Positions 34,183 through 42,318 of a DNA stretch of 64,000 nt are shown here, one piece after another. Source of the DNA: DATBLE01 sp046732255 (GTDB lineage: Bacteria; Actinomycetota; Thermoleophilia; Gaiellales; Gaiellaceae); assembly GCA_046732255.1 (NCBI GenBank), contig JBKPMR010000017.1:95626-159625 (forward strand), in the 5' to 3' direction. The position numbers and the translations under genes are program-made. The notes under the pieces were generated by a model, which was not told the DNA's origin, did not search any database, and saw only the letters and a list, made by a program, of their open reading frames with translations. How positions within the stretch are numbered: the stretch's first letter is position 1; each line of letters starts with the position of its first letter.

Positions 34183-37100
34183 TGCCACTCAGCGTATTCA
34201 TTCCTCGACGGTGCCTCGCAGCCCGAGGAGCTCGCAGCCCGTGCAGCCGACCTCGGCTACGACACCCTGGCGCTCACCGACCACGACGGCGTCTGCGGTT
34301 CGCTCGAGTTCGCGCACGCGGCGAAGGCGTTCGGCGTCCGGCCGATCACCGGCGCGGAGCTCAGCCTGGAAGGAGGAGCCCACGTCACCCTGCTCGTCGA
34401 GACGCCGAAGGGCTACGCAAACCTGTGCCGGCTGCTCACCGAGGCGCACGCCGGGACCCGCCCGAAAGAAGGTGCCGATCCGCTCCCGCCCGAGCTGCCG
34501 CTCGAGTCGCTGCTGGAGCAAAACGAAGGACTCGTCTGCATGTCGGGCTGCGCGCGCCACGGGCTCGGGGTCACTAGTCCCAACGATGTCGCCCTCGTCG
34601 CGGCGGCGTTCGGCGCTGATCGCTTCTACGTCGAGCTCCAGCGCCCGTACGAGCGCGGCGACGCCCGGCGGAATGCCGCCCTCCGCGAGCTCGCCCGCGA
34701 CCTCGGGGTCGCCACGGTCGCCACCGGCGACGTCCACGCCCACCACGAGCGGCGGAGCGCCCTTCAGGACGCGCTCGTCGCGATCCGCTGCTGCACGTCG
34801 CTGGACGGCTGTGAGCAGGAGCGGCGGGGCAACCATGAGTCGGTCTTGCTCCCGCCCGAGGAGATGATCGACCGGTTCCCCGGCGACCGGGACGCAGTGC
34901 TGCGAACGGCCGAGGTCGCCGCCCGCCTCACCTTCGACCTGACCGAGGAGCTCGGCTACCGCTACCCCGACTTCTCGGACGGCTTCGAGACCCCCGACGG
35001 GCAGCTGCGCGACGTCTGCCTCCGGGCCTTCGAGGACCGCTACCGAAACTCGCGCTATCGCAATCGCGCGAAAGCGCGATTGCGAGACGAGCTCGCTCTC
35101 ATCTCGGAGCTACGGCTCTCGGGGTTCTTCCTCCTCCACTGGGAGGTGCTCGAGCTCGCCCGCGAGGTCGCCGTCGAGGTGCGCGGGCCCGATTCCCCCC
35201 GCCATGCGCTTCCGCCCGGACGCGGGCGCGGCAGCTCGGTCGGCTCGATCGTCTGCTACCTGACCGGCCTCTCCCACGTCGACCCGGTCGAGGCCGACCT
35301 CTCGCTCGGCCGCTTCCTCAACCGGGAGCTGGTCTCGGCACCGGACATCGACCTCGACTTCCCGCGGGACATCCGCGAGAAGCTAATCGTCCGCGTCACG
35401 GAGCGGTACGGCCACGAGCACGCCGCGCTCGTCGCCGCCTTCTCGACCTACCACTCGCGCGGGGCGATCCGCGACCTCGGCAAGGCGCTCGGGCTGCCCG
35501 CTGCAGAGCTGGAGCGGCTCGCGCGCGTGACCGAAGGGAACCCGCACCGCGTCGCCGAGGAGGTCGAGCGGCTGCCCGGTGAACACGCCTCTGCCCGCTG
35601 GCGGGCACTCGGCATGCTGGCGCACGAGATCGCCGGGCTGCCGCGGCACATCTCTCAGCACCCAGGCGGGATGGTGATCTCCAGCCGGCCGCTGGTCGAG
35701 CTCGTCCCAGTGCAGCCGGCGGCGATGGAGGGTCGCCAGATCTGCCAATGGGATAAGGACTCGTGCGCTGACGCAGGCTTCCTGAAGATCGACCTCCTCG
35801 GTCTCGGGATGCTCTCCGCCGTCGAGGATTGCGTCGACCAGATCGCCCGCCTGCGCGGGACGACGATCGACCTCTCCCGGATTCCGCTCGACGATCAGAA
35901 GGTCTACGCGGAGATCCAGCGCGCCGACACGATCGGCGACTTCCAGATCGAGAGCCGAGCGCAGATGCAGAGCCTGCTGCGTACGCGCCCGGAGAACCTC
36001 GACGACCTGACGATCCAGGTCGCGCTCGTCCGGCCGGGGCCGATTCAGGGTGGGGCTGTCCACCCGTACATCGAGCGCCGCCAGAAGCTCCGCGAGGACC
36101 CCTCGTTCGTCCCACCGGTCGACCACCCGTCGCTGGCGGAGCCGCTTCGCGAGACGCTCGGCGTCGTCGTCTTCCAGGACCAGGTGCTCGAGGTTGCGAT
36201 GGCACTCGCCGGGTTCACGGTCGGCGAGGCCGAAGGGCTGCGCCGGGCGATGAGCCGGAAGCGAAGCGAGGAGGCGATCGAGGCGCTGCGCTCACACTTC
36301 GTCGCCGGTGCGCTGGCGCAGGGGGTGGACGCCGAGCTCGCCAACCTGATCTACGACAAGCTCGCCGGCTTCTCCGGGTTCGGCTTCCCGAAGTCGCACT
36401 CGGCCGCGTTCGCGCTGCTCGCGTACCAGTCCGCCTGGCTCCGCCACCACTACCCGGCCGAGTTCCTCTGCGCCTTGCTGAACGCCCAGCCGATGGGCTT
36501 CTACCCGCCCGCCAGCCTCGTCCGGGACGGACAGCGGCGTGGGGTGGAGGTGCTCCCGCCCGACGTCAACCTCAGCGCTGCGAAGTGCTCGAACCAGGAC
36601 GGTGCGGTCAGGGTCGGGCTCGGCTACGTGCGCTCGGTCGGTGAGGAGGAGGCGGAGGGGATCGCCGCCGGACAGCCGTACGCCGACGTCGCCGACCTCG
36701 CCCGGAGGGCACCGGTGAGTCGCGGTGCACTGGAGGCGCTCGTCGCGTCGGGAGCATGCGACCGCTTCGGTCCGCGGCGCGAGCTGCTGTGGCGGGCGGG
36801 TGTCGTTGCACGTCCGCAGACGGTCTCCCGCGGCGTCGTCCAGCTTGCACTCCCTTTGGAACCGACTGCCCCCGTTCCGGAGCTCCCGCCACAGACCGAC
36901 TGGGAGCGGATGCTTGCCGACTACGGGATGACCAGCCTCTCCGTCGGCCCGCACCCGCTCGAGCTGCTCCGCCAGCACCTGCCCGCCGGCACGGTCGGCA
37001 CCGGCGAACTGTCGAGGCTACCGGACCGGAGCGAGGTCGCCGTCGCGGGCATGGCGATCGCGCGCCAGCGGCCGGCGACCGCCAACGGGGTCGTCTTCAT

Positions 37101-37344
37101 GCTCCTCGAGGACGAGGTCGGCCAGGTGAACCTCATCGTCCCGCCGGCGGTCTACGAGCGCTACCGCCCGCTGGTCAGAGGAGAGCCGCTCCTCCTCGCC
37201 CGCGGGCGGCTGGAGCGCTCGGGGCGGAACTTGAACGTGCTCGTCGCCGGGCTCGAAACGCTGGGCCCGCTGGCCCGTGAGGCCGCAGGGCTAACGGAGG
37301 TCCAGGCGGCACTGCCGCGAGCACACCACTTCGGGCATCGCTAG
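34162..37344 (+). CDS. dnaE2: error-prone DNA polymerase III alpha subunit (DnaE2)
   Basis: 1060 residues, the DnaE2 length (shorter than DnaE1). The N-terminal PHP domain begins YVELHCHSAYSFLDGASQPE; the C-family palm has GRGRGSSVGSIVCYLTGLSH near residues 352-371 and the catalytic carboxylates in PDIDLDFPRDIR near 393-404; GFGFPKSHSAAFALLAYQSAWL is the fingers/helix-hairpin region; the C-terminal OB fold has VAGMAIARQRPATANGVVFM. It performs translesion synthesis with ImuB. The ATG is preceded directly by TTTAGGAG, too close for an ideal ribosome site. No LexA box is visible in front of it, although the imuB promoter 2.4 kb upstream has two. Confidence 0.95.
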   Translation: MSYVELHCHSAYSFLDGASQPEELAARAADLGYDTLALTDHDGVCGSLEFAHAAKAFGVRPITGAELSLEGGAHVTLLVETPKGYANLCRLLTEAHAGTRPKEGADPLPPELPLESLLEQNEGLVCMSGCARHGLGVTSPNDVALVAAAFGADRFYVELQRPYERGDARRNAALRELARDLGVATVATGDVHAHHERRSALQDALVAIRCCTSLDGCEQERRGNHESVLLPPEEMIDRFPGDRDAVLRTAEVAARLTFDLTEELGYRYPDFSDGFETPDGQLRDVCLRAFEDRYRNSRYRNRAKARLRDELALISELRLSGFFLLHWEVLELAREVAVEVRGPDSPRHALPPGRGRGSSVGSIVCYLTGLSHVDPVEADLSLGRFLNRELVSAPDIDLDFPRDIREKLIVRVTERYGHEHAALVAAFSTYHSRGAIRDLGKALGLPAAELERLARVTEGNPHRVAEEVERLPGEHASARWRALGMLAHEIAGLPRHISQHPGGMVISSRPLVELVPVQPAAMEGRQICQWDKDSCADAGFLKIDLLGLGMLSAVEDCVDQIARLRGTTIDLSRIPLDDQKVYAEIQRADTIGDFQIESRAQMQSLLRTRPENLDDLTIQVALVRPGPIQGGAVHPYIERRQKLREDPSFVPPVDHPSLAEPLRETLGVVVFQDQVLEVAMALAGFTVGEAEGLRRAMSRKRSEEAIEALRSHFVAGALAQGVDAELANLIYDKLAGFSGFGFPKSHSAAFALLAYQSAWLRHHYPAEFLCALLNAQPMGFYPPASLVRDGQRRGVEVLPPDVNLSAAKCSNQDGAVRVGLGYVRSVGEEEAEGIAAGQPYADVADLARRAPVSRGALEALVASGACDRFGPRRELLWRAGVVARPQTVSRGVVQLALPLEPTAPVPELPPQTDWERMLADYGMTSLSVGPHPLELLRQHLPAGTVGTGELSRLPDRSEVAVAGMAIARQRPATANGVVFMLLEDEVGQVNLIVPPAVYERYRPLVRGEPLLLARGRLERSGRNLNVLVAGLETLGPLAREAAGLTEVQAALPRAHHFGHR
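35058..35085. repeat. perfect 12-base palindrome with GAAA loop inside dnaE2
   Basis: TCGCAATCGCGC (35058-35069) and GCGCGATTGCGA (35074-35085) flank GAAA. In dnaE2 it encodes part of the Arg/Ala-rich stretch SRYRNRAKARLRDE. A 12-pair stem closed by a GNRA tetraloop inside a coding region is unusual and looks like an inserted palindromic repeat that kept the frame. Confidence 0.6.
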
Positions 37345-39125
37345 GCCTCTGCCCGGAGCTTCGTTCCGCGCGCCAACACGTGTGCGCAGGCGACCAGCGT
37401 CAGGTGCGTGAACGCCTGCGGGAAGTTCCCGAGCATCCGCCCCGCGGCCGGGTCGTACTCCTCCGAGAGTAGGCCCAGGTCGTTCCGCAACGCGAGTAGG
37501 CGCTCGTAGAGCGCATGGGCCTCGTCGACTCGGCCGAGCAGCGCGAGGTCGGCCGCGTACCAGAACGTGCACGGCAGGAAGACACCCTCGCCGGGCGGCA
37601 ACCCGTCGACATCGACGTTCTCCCCGTCCGCCTGGTAGCGCGCGATCAGGCCGTCGCACGAGAGCTCCCGACCGATCACCTCGACGGTGCTCCGCACGCG
37701 GTCATCCTCCGCCGGGAGAAAGCCCAGCAGTGGGATCAGCAGGAGACTGGCGTCGAGCCGCTGCGAGCCGTACGACTGCACGAATGCGCCGACCTCGTGG
37801 TCGTAGCCGTTCGCGCAGACGTCCGCGTGGATCTCGTCGCGAAGCTGTGTCCACCGCTCGACCGGACCCTCGTTGCCCCACTCCTCGACCGTGCGAACGG
37901 CCCGGTCGAATGCCACCCAGCACATCACCTTCGAATGCGTGAAGTGCCGGTACGGCCCGCGCACCTCCCAGATCCCGGCGTCGGGTTCCCGCCAGCCGGT
38001 CTCCAGGAACTCCAGGTGCTTGCGCGAGAGCGCCCAGGCTTCGGGCGAGGCGGGCAGGCCGTGCAGGCGAGCGGTGTAGAACGCGTCGATCACCTCGCCG
38101 TAGACGTCGAGCTGTAGCTGTTCCGACGCGGCGTTTCCGACGCGTACCGGCCGCGAGTCCTCGAAACCGGGCAGCCAGTCGGCCTCGTACTCGGCCAGGC
38201 GGCGCTCACCCGCGACGCCGTACATGATCTGGAGGTCGGACGGGTCGCCCGCGACCGCGCGGAGCAGCCAGTCGCGCCATGCGCTCGCCTCGTCCAGGTA
38301 GCCGGAGTCGATGAGCGCGATCAGCGCCAGCGTCGCGTCGCGGAGCCAGCAGAAGCGGTAGTCCCAGTTGCGCACGCTCCCGGGCCACTCTGGAAGCGAT
38401 GTCGTCGGCGCCGCGACCAGGCCGCCCGTGGGGGCGTAGCTGAGCGCCTTCAGGACCAGGAGCGACGAGTGGACCACCTCGTGCCACTCGCCCGTGTCCG
38501 TGCAGCGGTCGGCCCACTCGCGCCAGAAGGCTTCGGTCGCCCCCAAAGCCTCCTCGGCATCGACCGGTTCGGGCGGGTCGAGGTGCGACTGGAACCACGT
38601 CATCGTGAACGGCACGCGGTCGCCCTCGAAGACCACGAACTCTCCGACCGTGGTCAGGTTCTCGCCGCGCAGGTCGGCGGGAGTATCGATGAGTAGTGCG
38701 TCCGGGCCGGCGATCGCGAAGAGCGCGTCGTCGATCCGACGAACCCACGGCACGACCTTGCCGTAGCCGAATCGGATCACGAGCTCGGTCCCAACTTCGA
38801 CCTCGCCCCTCAGGCCCTCGACGATGCGCACGACGACAGGGTTCTCTGCTCGCGGCGGCATGAAGTCGATCACCCGCACGGCTCCGCCTTCGACCTCGAA
38901 GTCCGTCTCGAGGACAAGGGTGTCCGGCCGATACCGGCGGCTCGAGCCGGTCTGCTCGGCTGTCGGTGCGAGTAGCCAACGACCGTGCTTCGAGTGGCCG
39001 AGCAGCGCCGCGAAGCACGCTCCGGAGTCGAAGCGAGGGAGGCACAGCCAGTCGATCGAGCCTGCCCGCGAGATCAGCGCCGCGGTCTGGAGGTCGCCGA
39101 CCAGACCGTAGTCCTCGATCTGCAC
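37341..39125 (-). CDS. glycoside hydrolase family 15 (glucoamylase/trehalase-like)
   Basis: 594 residues from GTG 39125. The family start is clear: IEDYGLVGDLQTAALISRAGSIDWLCLPRFDS. The (alpha/alpha)6 catalytic domain contains SVRNWDYRFCWLRDATLAL and, near the C-terminus, the general-base Glu in LLSEEYDPAAGRMLGNFPQ, with VRGPYRHFTHSKVMCWVAFDR between. Actinobacterial members of this subgroup include alpha,alpha-trehalases and glucan-hydrolysing enzymes; the exact substrate cannot be told. No signal peptide, so cytoplasmic. Its stop overlaps that of the convergent dnaE2. Confidence 0.92.
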   Translation of the reverse strand: MQIEDYGLVGDLQTAALISRAGSIDWLCLPRFDSGACFAALLGHSKHGRWLLAPTAEQTGSSRRYRPDTLVLETDFEVEGGAVRVIDFMPPRAENPVVVRIVEGLRGEVEVGTELVIRFGYGKVVPWVRRIDDALFAIAGPDALLIDTPADLRGENLTTVGEFVVFEGDRVPFTMTWFQSHLDPPEPVDAEEALGATEAFWREWADRCTDTGEWHEVVHSSLLVLKALSYAPTGGLVAAPTTSLPEWPGSVRNWDYRFCWLRDATLALIALIDSGYLDEASAWRDWLLRAVAGDPSDLQIMYGVAGERRLAEYEADWLPGFEDSRPVRVGNAASEQLQLDVYGEVIDAFYTARLHGLPASPEAWALSRKHLEFLETGWREPDAGIWEVRGPYRHFTHSKVMCWVAFDRAVRTVEEWGNEGPVERWTQLRDEIHADVCANGYDHEVGAFVQSYGSQRLDASLLLIPLLGFLPAEDDRVRSTVEVIGRELSCDGLIARYQADGENVDVDGLPPGEGVFLPCTFWYAADLALLGRVDEAHALYERLLALRNDLGLLSEEYDPAAGRMLGNFPQAFTHLTLVACAHVLARGTKLRAEA

Positions 39126-39143
39126 GGAGCGCAGTCTGTTACG

Positions 39144-39302
39144 TCAGAGCCAGAGCTGCCAGCGGAACCGCTCGCACGCGCAGTCCTTGTTCTTCGTCCC
39201 GCACGACTTGCAGTCCCAGTACTCCCACCAGATCCAGCGCAGATGCTGGATCTCGAGGACGATCATCGACACGATCGCGAAGAAGAGCAGACCCCGGCTC
39301 AC
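39144..39302 (-). CDS. small membrane protein with Cys-rich tail, unknown function
   Basis: 52 residues, GTG 39302 to TGA 39144, in the gap between the GH15 and GT4 genes on the same strand. Residues 3-18 form a membrane helix (RGLLFFAIVSMIVLEI), followed by an aromatic stretch (WIWWEYWD) and a four-Cys motif CKSCGTKNKDCAC that could bind zinc or an iron-sulfur centre, then WQLWL. GATCCT (39314-39309) lies six bases before the start. No family recognised. The order helix-aromatic-cysteines and absence of rare codons favour a real gene. Confidence 0.6.
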   Translation of the reverse strand: MSRGLLFFAIVSMIVLEIQHLRWIWWEYWDCKSCGTKNKDCACERFRWQLWL

Positions 39303-39363
39303 GGCTTCAGGATCGCAGGCTCGTCGGCTCTTTTCAATGGGTCGATTGGCTCACCGCCGGCGT

Positions 39364-40419
39364 TCAGAGGACCTCCCGATAAAGGGCGAGATGGGCCTCC
39401 GCCGAGGCGGTCCAGGTGAGCTCGTCGCGCGCCCGCGCAGCGCCGGTTCGTGCCTCCGCGAGCGCGTCCGAGTCGGAGAGGAGACCGTCGATCGCCGCCG
39501 CCAGCGCGTCGGGGTCGCCGGGCGGCACGACGAGGCCTGCGCCGAAGGCGCGCACCGGCTCGCCGAGCCCACCCACGTCGTAGACCACGGCGGGGACGCC
39601 GGCGCCGAGCGCGCGCATGAGGGCGCCCGACTGGTCGAGCTCGGCCCGGTACGGAAAGACTGCGACCGTGGAGTCGCCGAGCGCTCGGTCGACCTCGGCC
39701 TCGGAGAGATACCCGAGCCGCCACTCCGCCCGGTCGCCGGCCGCCGACCGGTAGGCGTCGACCGGCTCGACCGGGTCGCCCGCGACCAGCAGCCGGGCGC
39801 CGTCCAGCCGCGTAACCGCCTGGACAGCGTCGTCGAGGCCCTTGTAGGCGCGGATCGCACCGAGGCAGAGCACGGTCCTGCCGTCGTCCGTCCGCGGCGG
39901 GTCGCTGCGGAACGCTGGGTGCGGGATGACGCGCAGCCGCTCCTGGTCCACGCCGAGGGCGGCCAGGCGCTCCAACCCGCGCCCGCTGTGCACGACGACG
40001 CGGTCGAACCGGCCGAGCAGACGGCGCCAGAGGTTCTCGCGGTCGGCGGTCCGCCGCGGCAGGAGGTCGTGGGCGGTGAACACGCTCGGGCGACGCAGCC
40101 GGAGGAGCAGCGCGTCGAGCTGCGGCGCCGCCAGCCATTGCACGTGGACGACGTCCGGACGCTCGGCTGCGAGGCGTGCCATTCCGATCGGGTGCTCCGC
40201 GACTTTCAACGGCAGCCGCAATCGGGAGCGTCCGAAGAGGCGGGACGACAGCGGGTAGAAGACCTCCCGCCGCACGTAGCCCTCGGGCGCCGGCGCCTCG
40301 CCGAAGCGGAACGGCGCGGTGACGAGCTCGACCGCGACTCCCGCCCGCCCGAGGGCTCGCGCGAGCTCGTGGTCGTACTGCGGCGTGAACGCGGCTGGGT
40401 CGGCGAGGACGACGCGCAC
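39364..40419 (-). CDS. GT4 family glycosyltransferase
   Basis: 351 residues from GTG 40419. GT-B fold: N-terminal Rossmann half with VVHVQWLAAPQLDALLL and TAHDLLPRRTADRENLW (HDL substrate-side motif), and C-terminal half with VLCLGAIRAYKGLDDAVQAV, FPYRAELDQSGALMRALGAGVPAVVYDVGG (the E-x7-E type retaining GT4 region) and VVPPGDPDALA. Donor and acceptor are unknown. It diverges from the endonuclease/phosphatase-like gene, with start codons 20 bases apart and overlapping -10 hexamers. The earlier in-frame starts lie within that gene and were not used. Confidence 0.88.
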   Translation of the reverse strand: MRVVLADPAAFTPQYDHELARALGRAGVAVELVTAPFRFGEAPAPEGYVRREVFYPLSSRLFGRSRLRLPLKVAEHPIGMARLAAERPDVVHVQWLAAPQLDALLLRLRRPSVFTAHDLLPRRTADRENLWRRLLGRFDRVVVHSGRGLERLAALGVDQERLRVIPHPAFRSDPPRTDDGRTVLCLGAIRAYKGLDDAVQAVTRLDGARLLVAGDPVEPVDAYRSAAGDRAEWRLGYLSEAEVDRALGDSTVAVFPYRAELDQSGALMRALGAGVPAVVYDVGGLGEPVRAFGAGLVVPPGDPDALAAAIDGLLSDSDALAEARTGAARARDELTWTASAEAHLALYREVL

Positions 40420-40426
40420 GGCGTCG

Positions 40427-40433
40427 TACAGTA
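40427..40433. promoter_or_regulatory. overlapping back-to-back -10 hexamers (EEP / GT4)
   Basis: The heptamer TACAGTA reads TACAGT on the plus strand (40427-40432), seven bases before GTG 40440, and TACTGT on the minus strand (40433-40428), eight bases before GTG 40419. It is embedded in the near-palindrome CGTACAGTAG. Confidence 0.55.
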
Positions 40434-40439
40434 GATCCC

Positions 40440-41210
40440 GTGCTGATCCGGAGCTGGAACCTCTACCACGGGAACTCGTCTCCGCCCGGCCGCCGCTCGC
40501 ACCTCGAGGAGATGGTGCGCCTGGCGAGCGCCGATGATCCCGACGTGCTCCTCCTGCAGGAGGTGCCGGCCTGGGCGCTCGGCCTGCTGGCACCGTGGAG
40601 CGGCATGACCGTGTTCGCGGACGTCACTCAGCGCCCGCAGTTCGGGCCGCTGCCGATCCCGGCCGGGCTGGGGCGGAGGCTCACGGCGGTCGACCACGGC
40701 CGGCTTCGCTCGGCCTTCACGGGCCAGGCGAACGCGATCCTGCTCGGGCCGAGCGCTCACGCCGCCGTCCACGAGCGCCTGACGCTGAATCCGGCCGCGT
40801 TCAGGCGCGAGCAGGCACGCGTCCTCGGCCTCGACCTGGTCGCGCGGCTGGCGTGGGCCAAGGAGCGCCGCGTCTGCCAGGTCGTGCGCCTGGAAGAGGG
40901 GATGGTGGTCGCGAACCTCCATGCCAGCGGGTCGCTCGGCGACGTCCGAATCCCCGCAGCCGAGCTCGCCCGCGCGGCCGAGTTCGCCGAGGGGCTGGCG
41001 CGGGAAGGAGACACCGTCGTGATCGGCGGCGACTTCAACTGCGTCGCGGCGCACATCGCGCTCGAGGGCTACTCCGACCCGGGTCCGGGCATCGACCACA
41101 TCGCCGTGCGCGGCGCCGCGCCGTCGCCGCTTCGGGTCTGGCGTGACGATCTCCGCCGCCGGAACGGCGTCCTGCTGTCGGATCACGCTCCCGTGGAGCT
41201 GAGCCTGTGA
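40440..41210 (+). CDS. endonuclease/exonuclease/phosphatase (EEP) family protein
   Basis: 256 residues. Conserved EEP blocks: RSWNLYHGN (metal-side Asn), DDPDVLLLQEVP with the magnesium-binding Glu near residue 41, VANLHASGS with the catalytic His, VVIGGDFNC with Asp and Asn, and SDHAPVELSL with the terminal Asp-His pair. Members hydrolyse phosphodiester or phosphomonoester bonds in DNA, lipids or inositol compounds; the substrate cannot be assigned. No signal peptide. The stop overlaps the aminotransferase start (GTGA). Confidence 0.87.
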   Translation: MLIRSWNLYHGNSSPPGRRSHLEEMVRLASADDPDVLLLQEVPAWALGLLAPWSGMTVFADVTQRPQFGPLPIPAGLGRRLTAVDHGRLRSAFTGQANAILLGPSAHAAVHERLTLNPAAFRREQARVLGLDLVARLAWAKERRVCQVVRLEEGMVVANLHASGSLGDVRIPAAELARAAEFAEGLAREGDTVVIGGDFNCVAAHIALEGYSDPGPGIDHIAVRGAAPSPLRVWRDDLRRRNGVLLSDHAPVELSL

Positions 41211-42283
41211 ACTTCCACGAGGCCCGTGCCCAGTTCCCGGTCCTCGACCAGGTCGCGTACCTGAACGCGGGGTCGATGGGGCCGCTGGCGCGCCCGACGG
41301 TCGAGGCGATGCAGGCCTGGGAGGAGTCGGACCTCGAGCGGGGCCGCGGCGGCAAGCCGTACTACGACTCGATGCTCGCGCTGCGGGAGCGGGTCCGCGC
41401 CGCGCTCGCGGCCACGATCTCCGTCTCAGCCGACAGCGTCGCGCTGACCTCGTCGACGACGGAGAGCTGCAACATCGCGATCGCCGGCCTCCGCCTGACA
41501 CCCGAGGACGAGGTGGTCACCACGGACACCGAGCATTTCGGGTTGCTCGGCCCCCTGCACGCGTCCGGCGCGACCGTCCGCGTCGCCGGCGTGCGCGCCC
41601 TGCCGCCGGAGCAGGCGTTCGACGCGATCATGGCCGAGATCACTCCGAAGACCCGGCTCGTCGCGATCTCTCACGTCTCCTGGCAGACGGGCAACCTGCT
41701 CCCGATCGAGGAGGTTCAGGAAGCGTCGGGCGTGCCGATCCTCGTCGACGGCGCGCAGTCGGCGGGTGCGATCGCCGTCGACGCCTCCCGGTTCGACTTC
41801 TACACGGTGTCCGGCCAGAAATGGCTCTGCGGCCCCGATTCGACGGGAGCCCTGTACGTGCGGGACCCGGAGCGTCTGCACGTCGCGCTCCCGACGTATT
41901 TCTCGCAGGATCGCTACGAGGCCGACGGCGCGTTCACGCCCAAGCACGGGGCAGCCCGGTTCGACGGCGGCTGGATCCCGAACGCCTCACTCGCGGGGCT
42001 CGACGCGGCGATCGCCACCATCCCGCACTGGGCCGCGCACCACTCGGCCGAGATCTCGGCGCTCTGCTTCATGCGGCTCGCGGACCGATTCCGCGTGGTC
42101 ACGGCGCCCGGACAGGCCAACTTGGTCTCGTGCGAGCCCAGCGGCGACGCTGCGGAGCTCGCTGCGCGCGCGTTCGAACAGGGCGTCGTCATCCGCGACC
42201 TGCCCGGAACGGGATGGCTGCGCGTCTCGTGCGGCTGGTGGACGAGCGACGGGGACCTGGACAGGCTGCTCGGCGCCCTGTAG
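41207..42283 (+). CDS. class V aminotransferase family protein (cysteine desulfurase-like fold)
   Basis: 358 residues, PLP fold type I. The start YLNAGSMGPLARPTVEAM, the SSTTESCNIAIAGL phosphate-binding turn, ISHVSWQTGNLLP, VDGAQSAGAIAVD with the Asp that contacts the pyridine nitrogen, and the Lys in TVSGQKWLCGPDSTGALYV (Schiff-base lysine) are all present. The subgroup resembles isopenicillin-N epimerase-like and EgtE-like C-S lyases as well as desulfurases; no cysteine in the desulfurase active-site loop is evident. Substrate unresolved. Confidence 0.87.
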   Translation: MNFHEARAQFPVLDQVAYLNAGSMGPLARPTVEAMQAWEESDLERGRGGKPYYDSMLALRERVRAALAATISVSADSVALTSSTTESCNIAIAGLRLTPEDEVVTTDTEHFGLLGPLHASGATVRVAGVRALPPEQAFDAIMAEITPKTRLVAISHVSWQTGNLLPIEEVQEASGVPILVDGAQSAGAIAVDASRFDFYTVSGQKWLCGPDSTGALYVRDPERLHVALPTYFSQDRYEADGAFTPKHGAARFDGGWIPNASLAGLDAAIATIPHWAAHHSAEISALCFMRLADRFRVVTAPGQANLVSCEPSGDAAELAARAFEQGVVIRDLPGTGWLRVSCGWWTSDGDLDRLLGAL

Positions 42284-42318
42284 AGGGAAACCGCTCAAGC
42301 ATCCGGCCCCTCCGGCCG

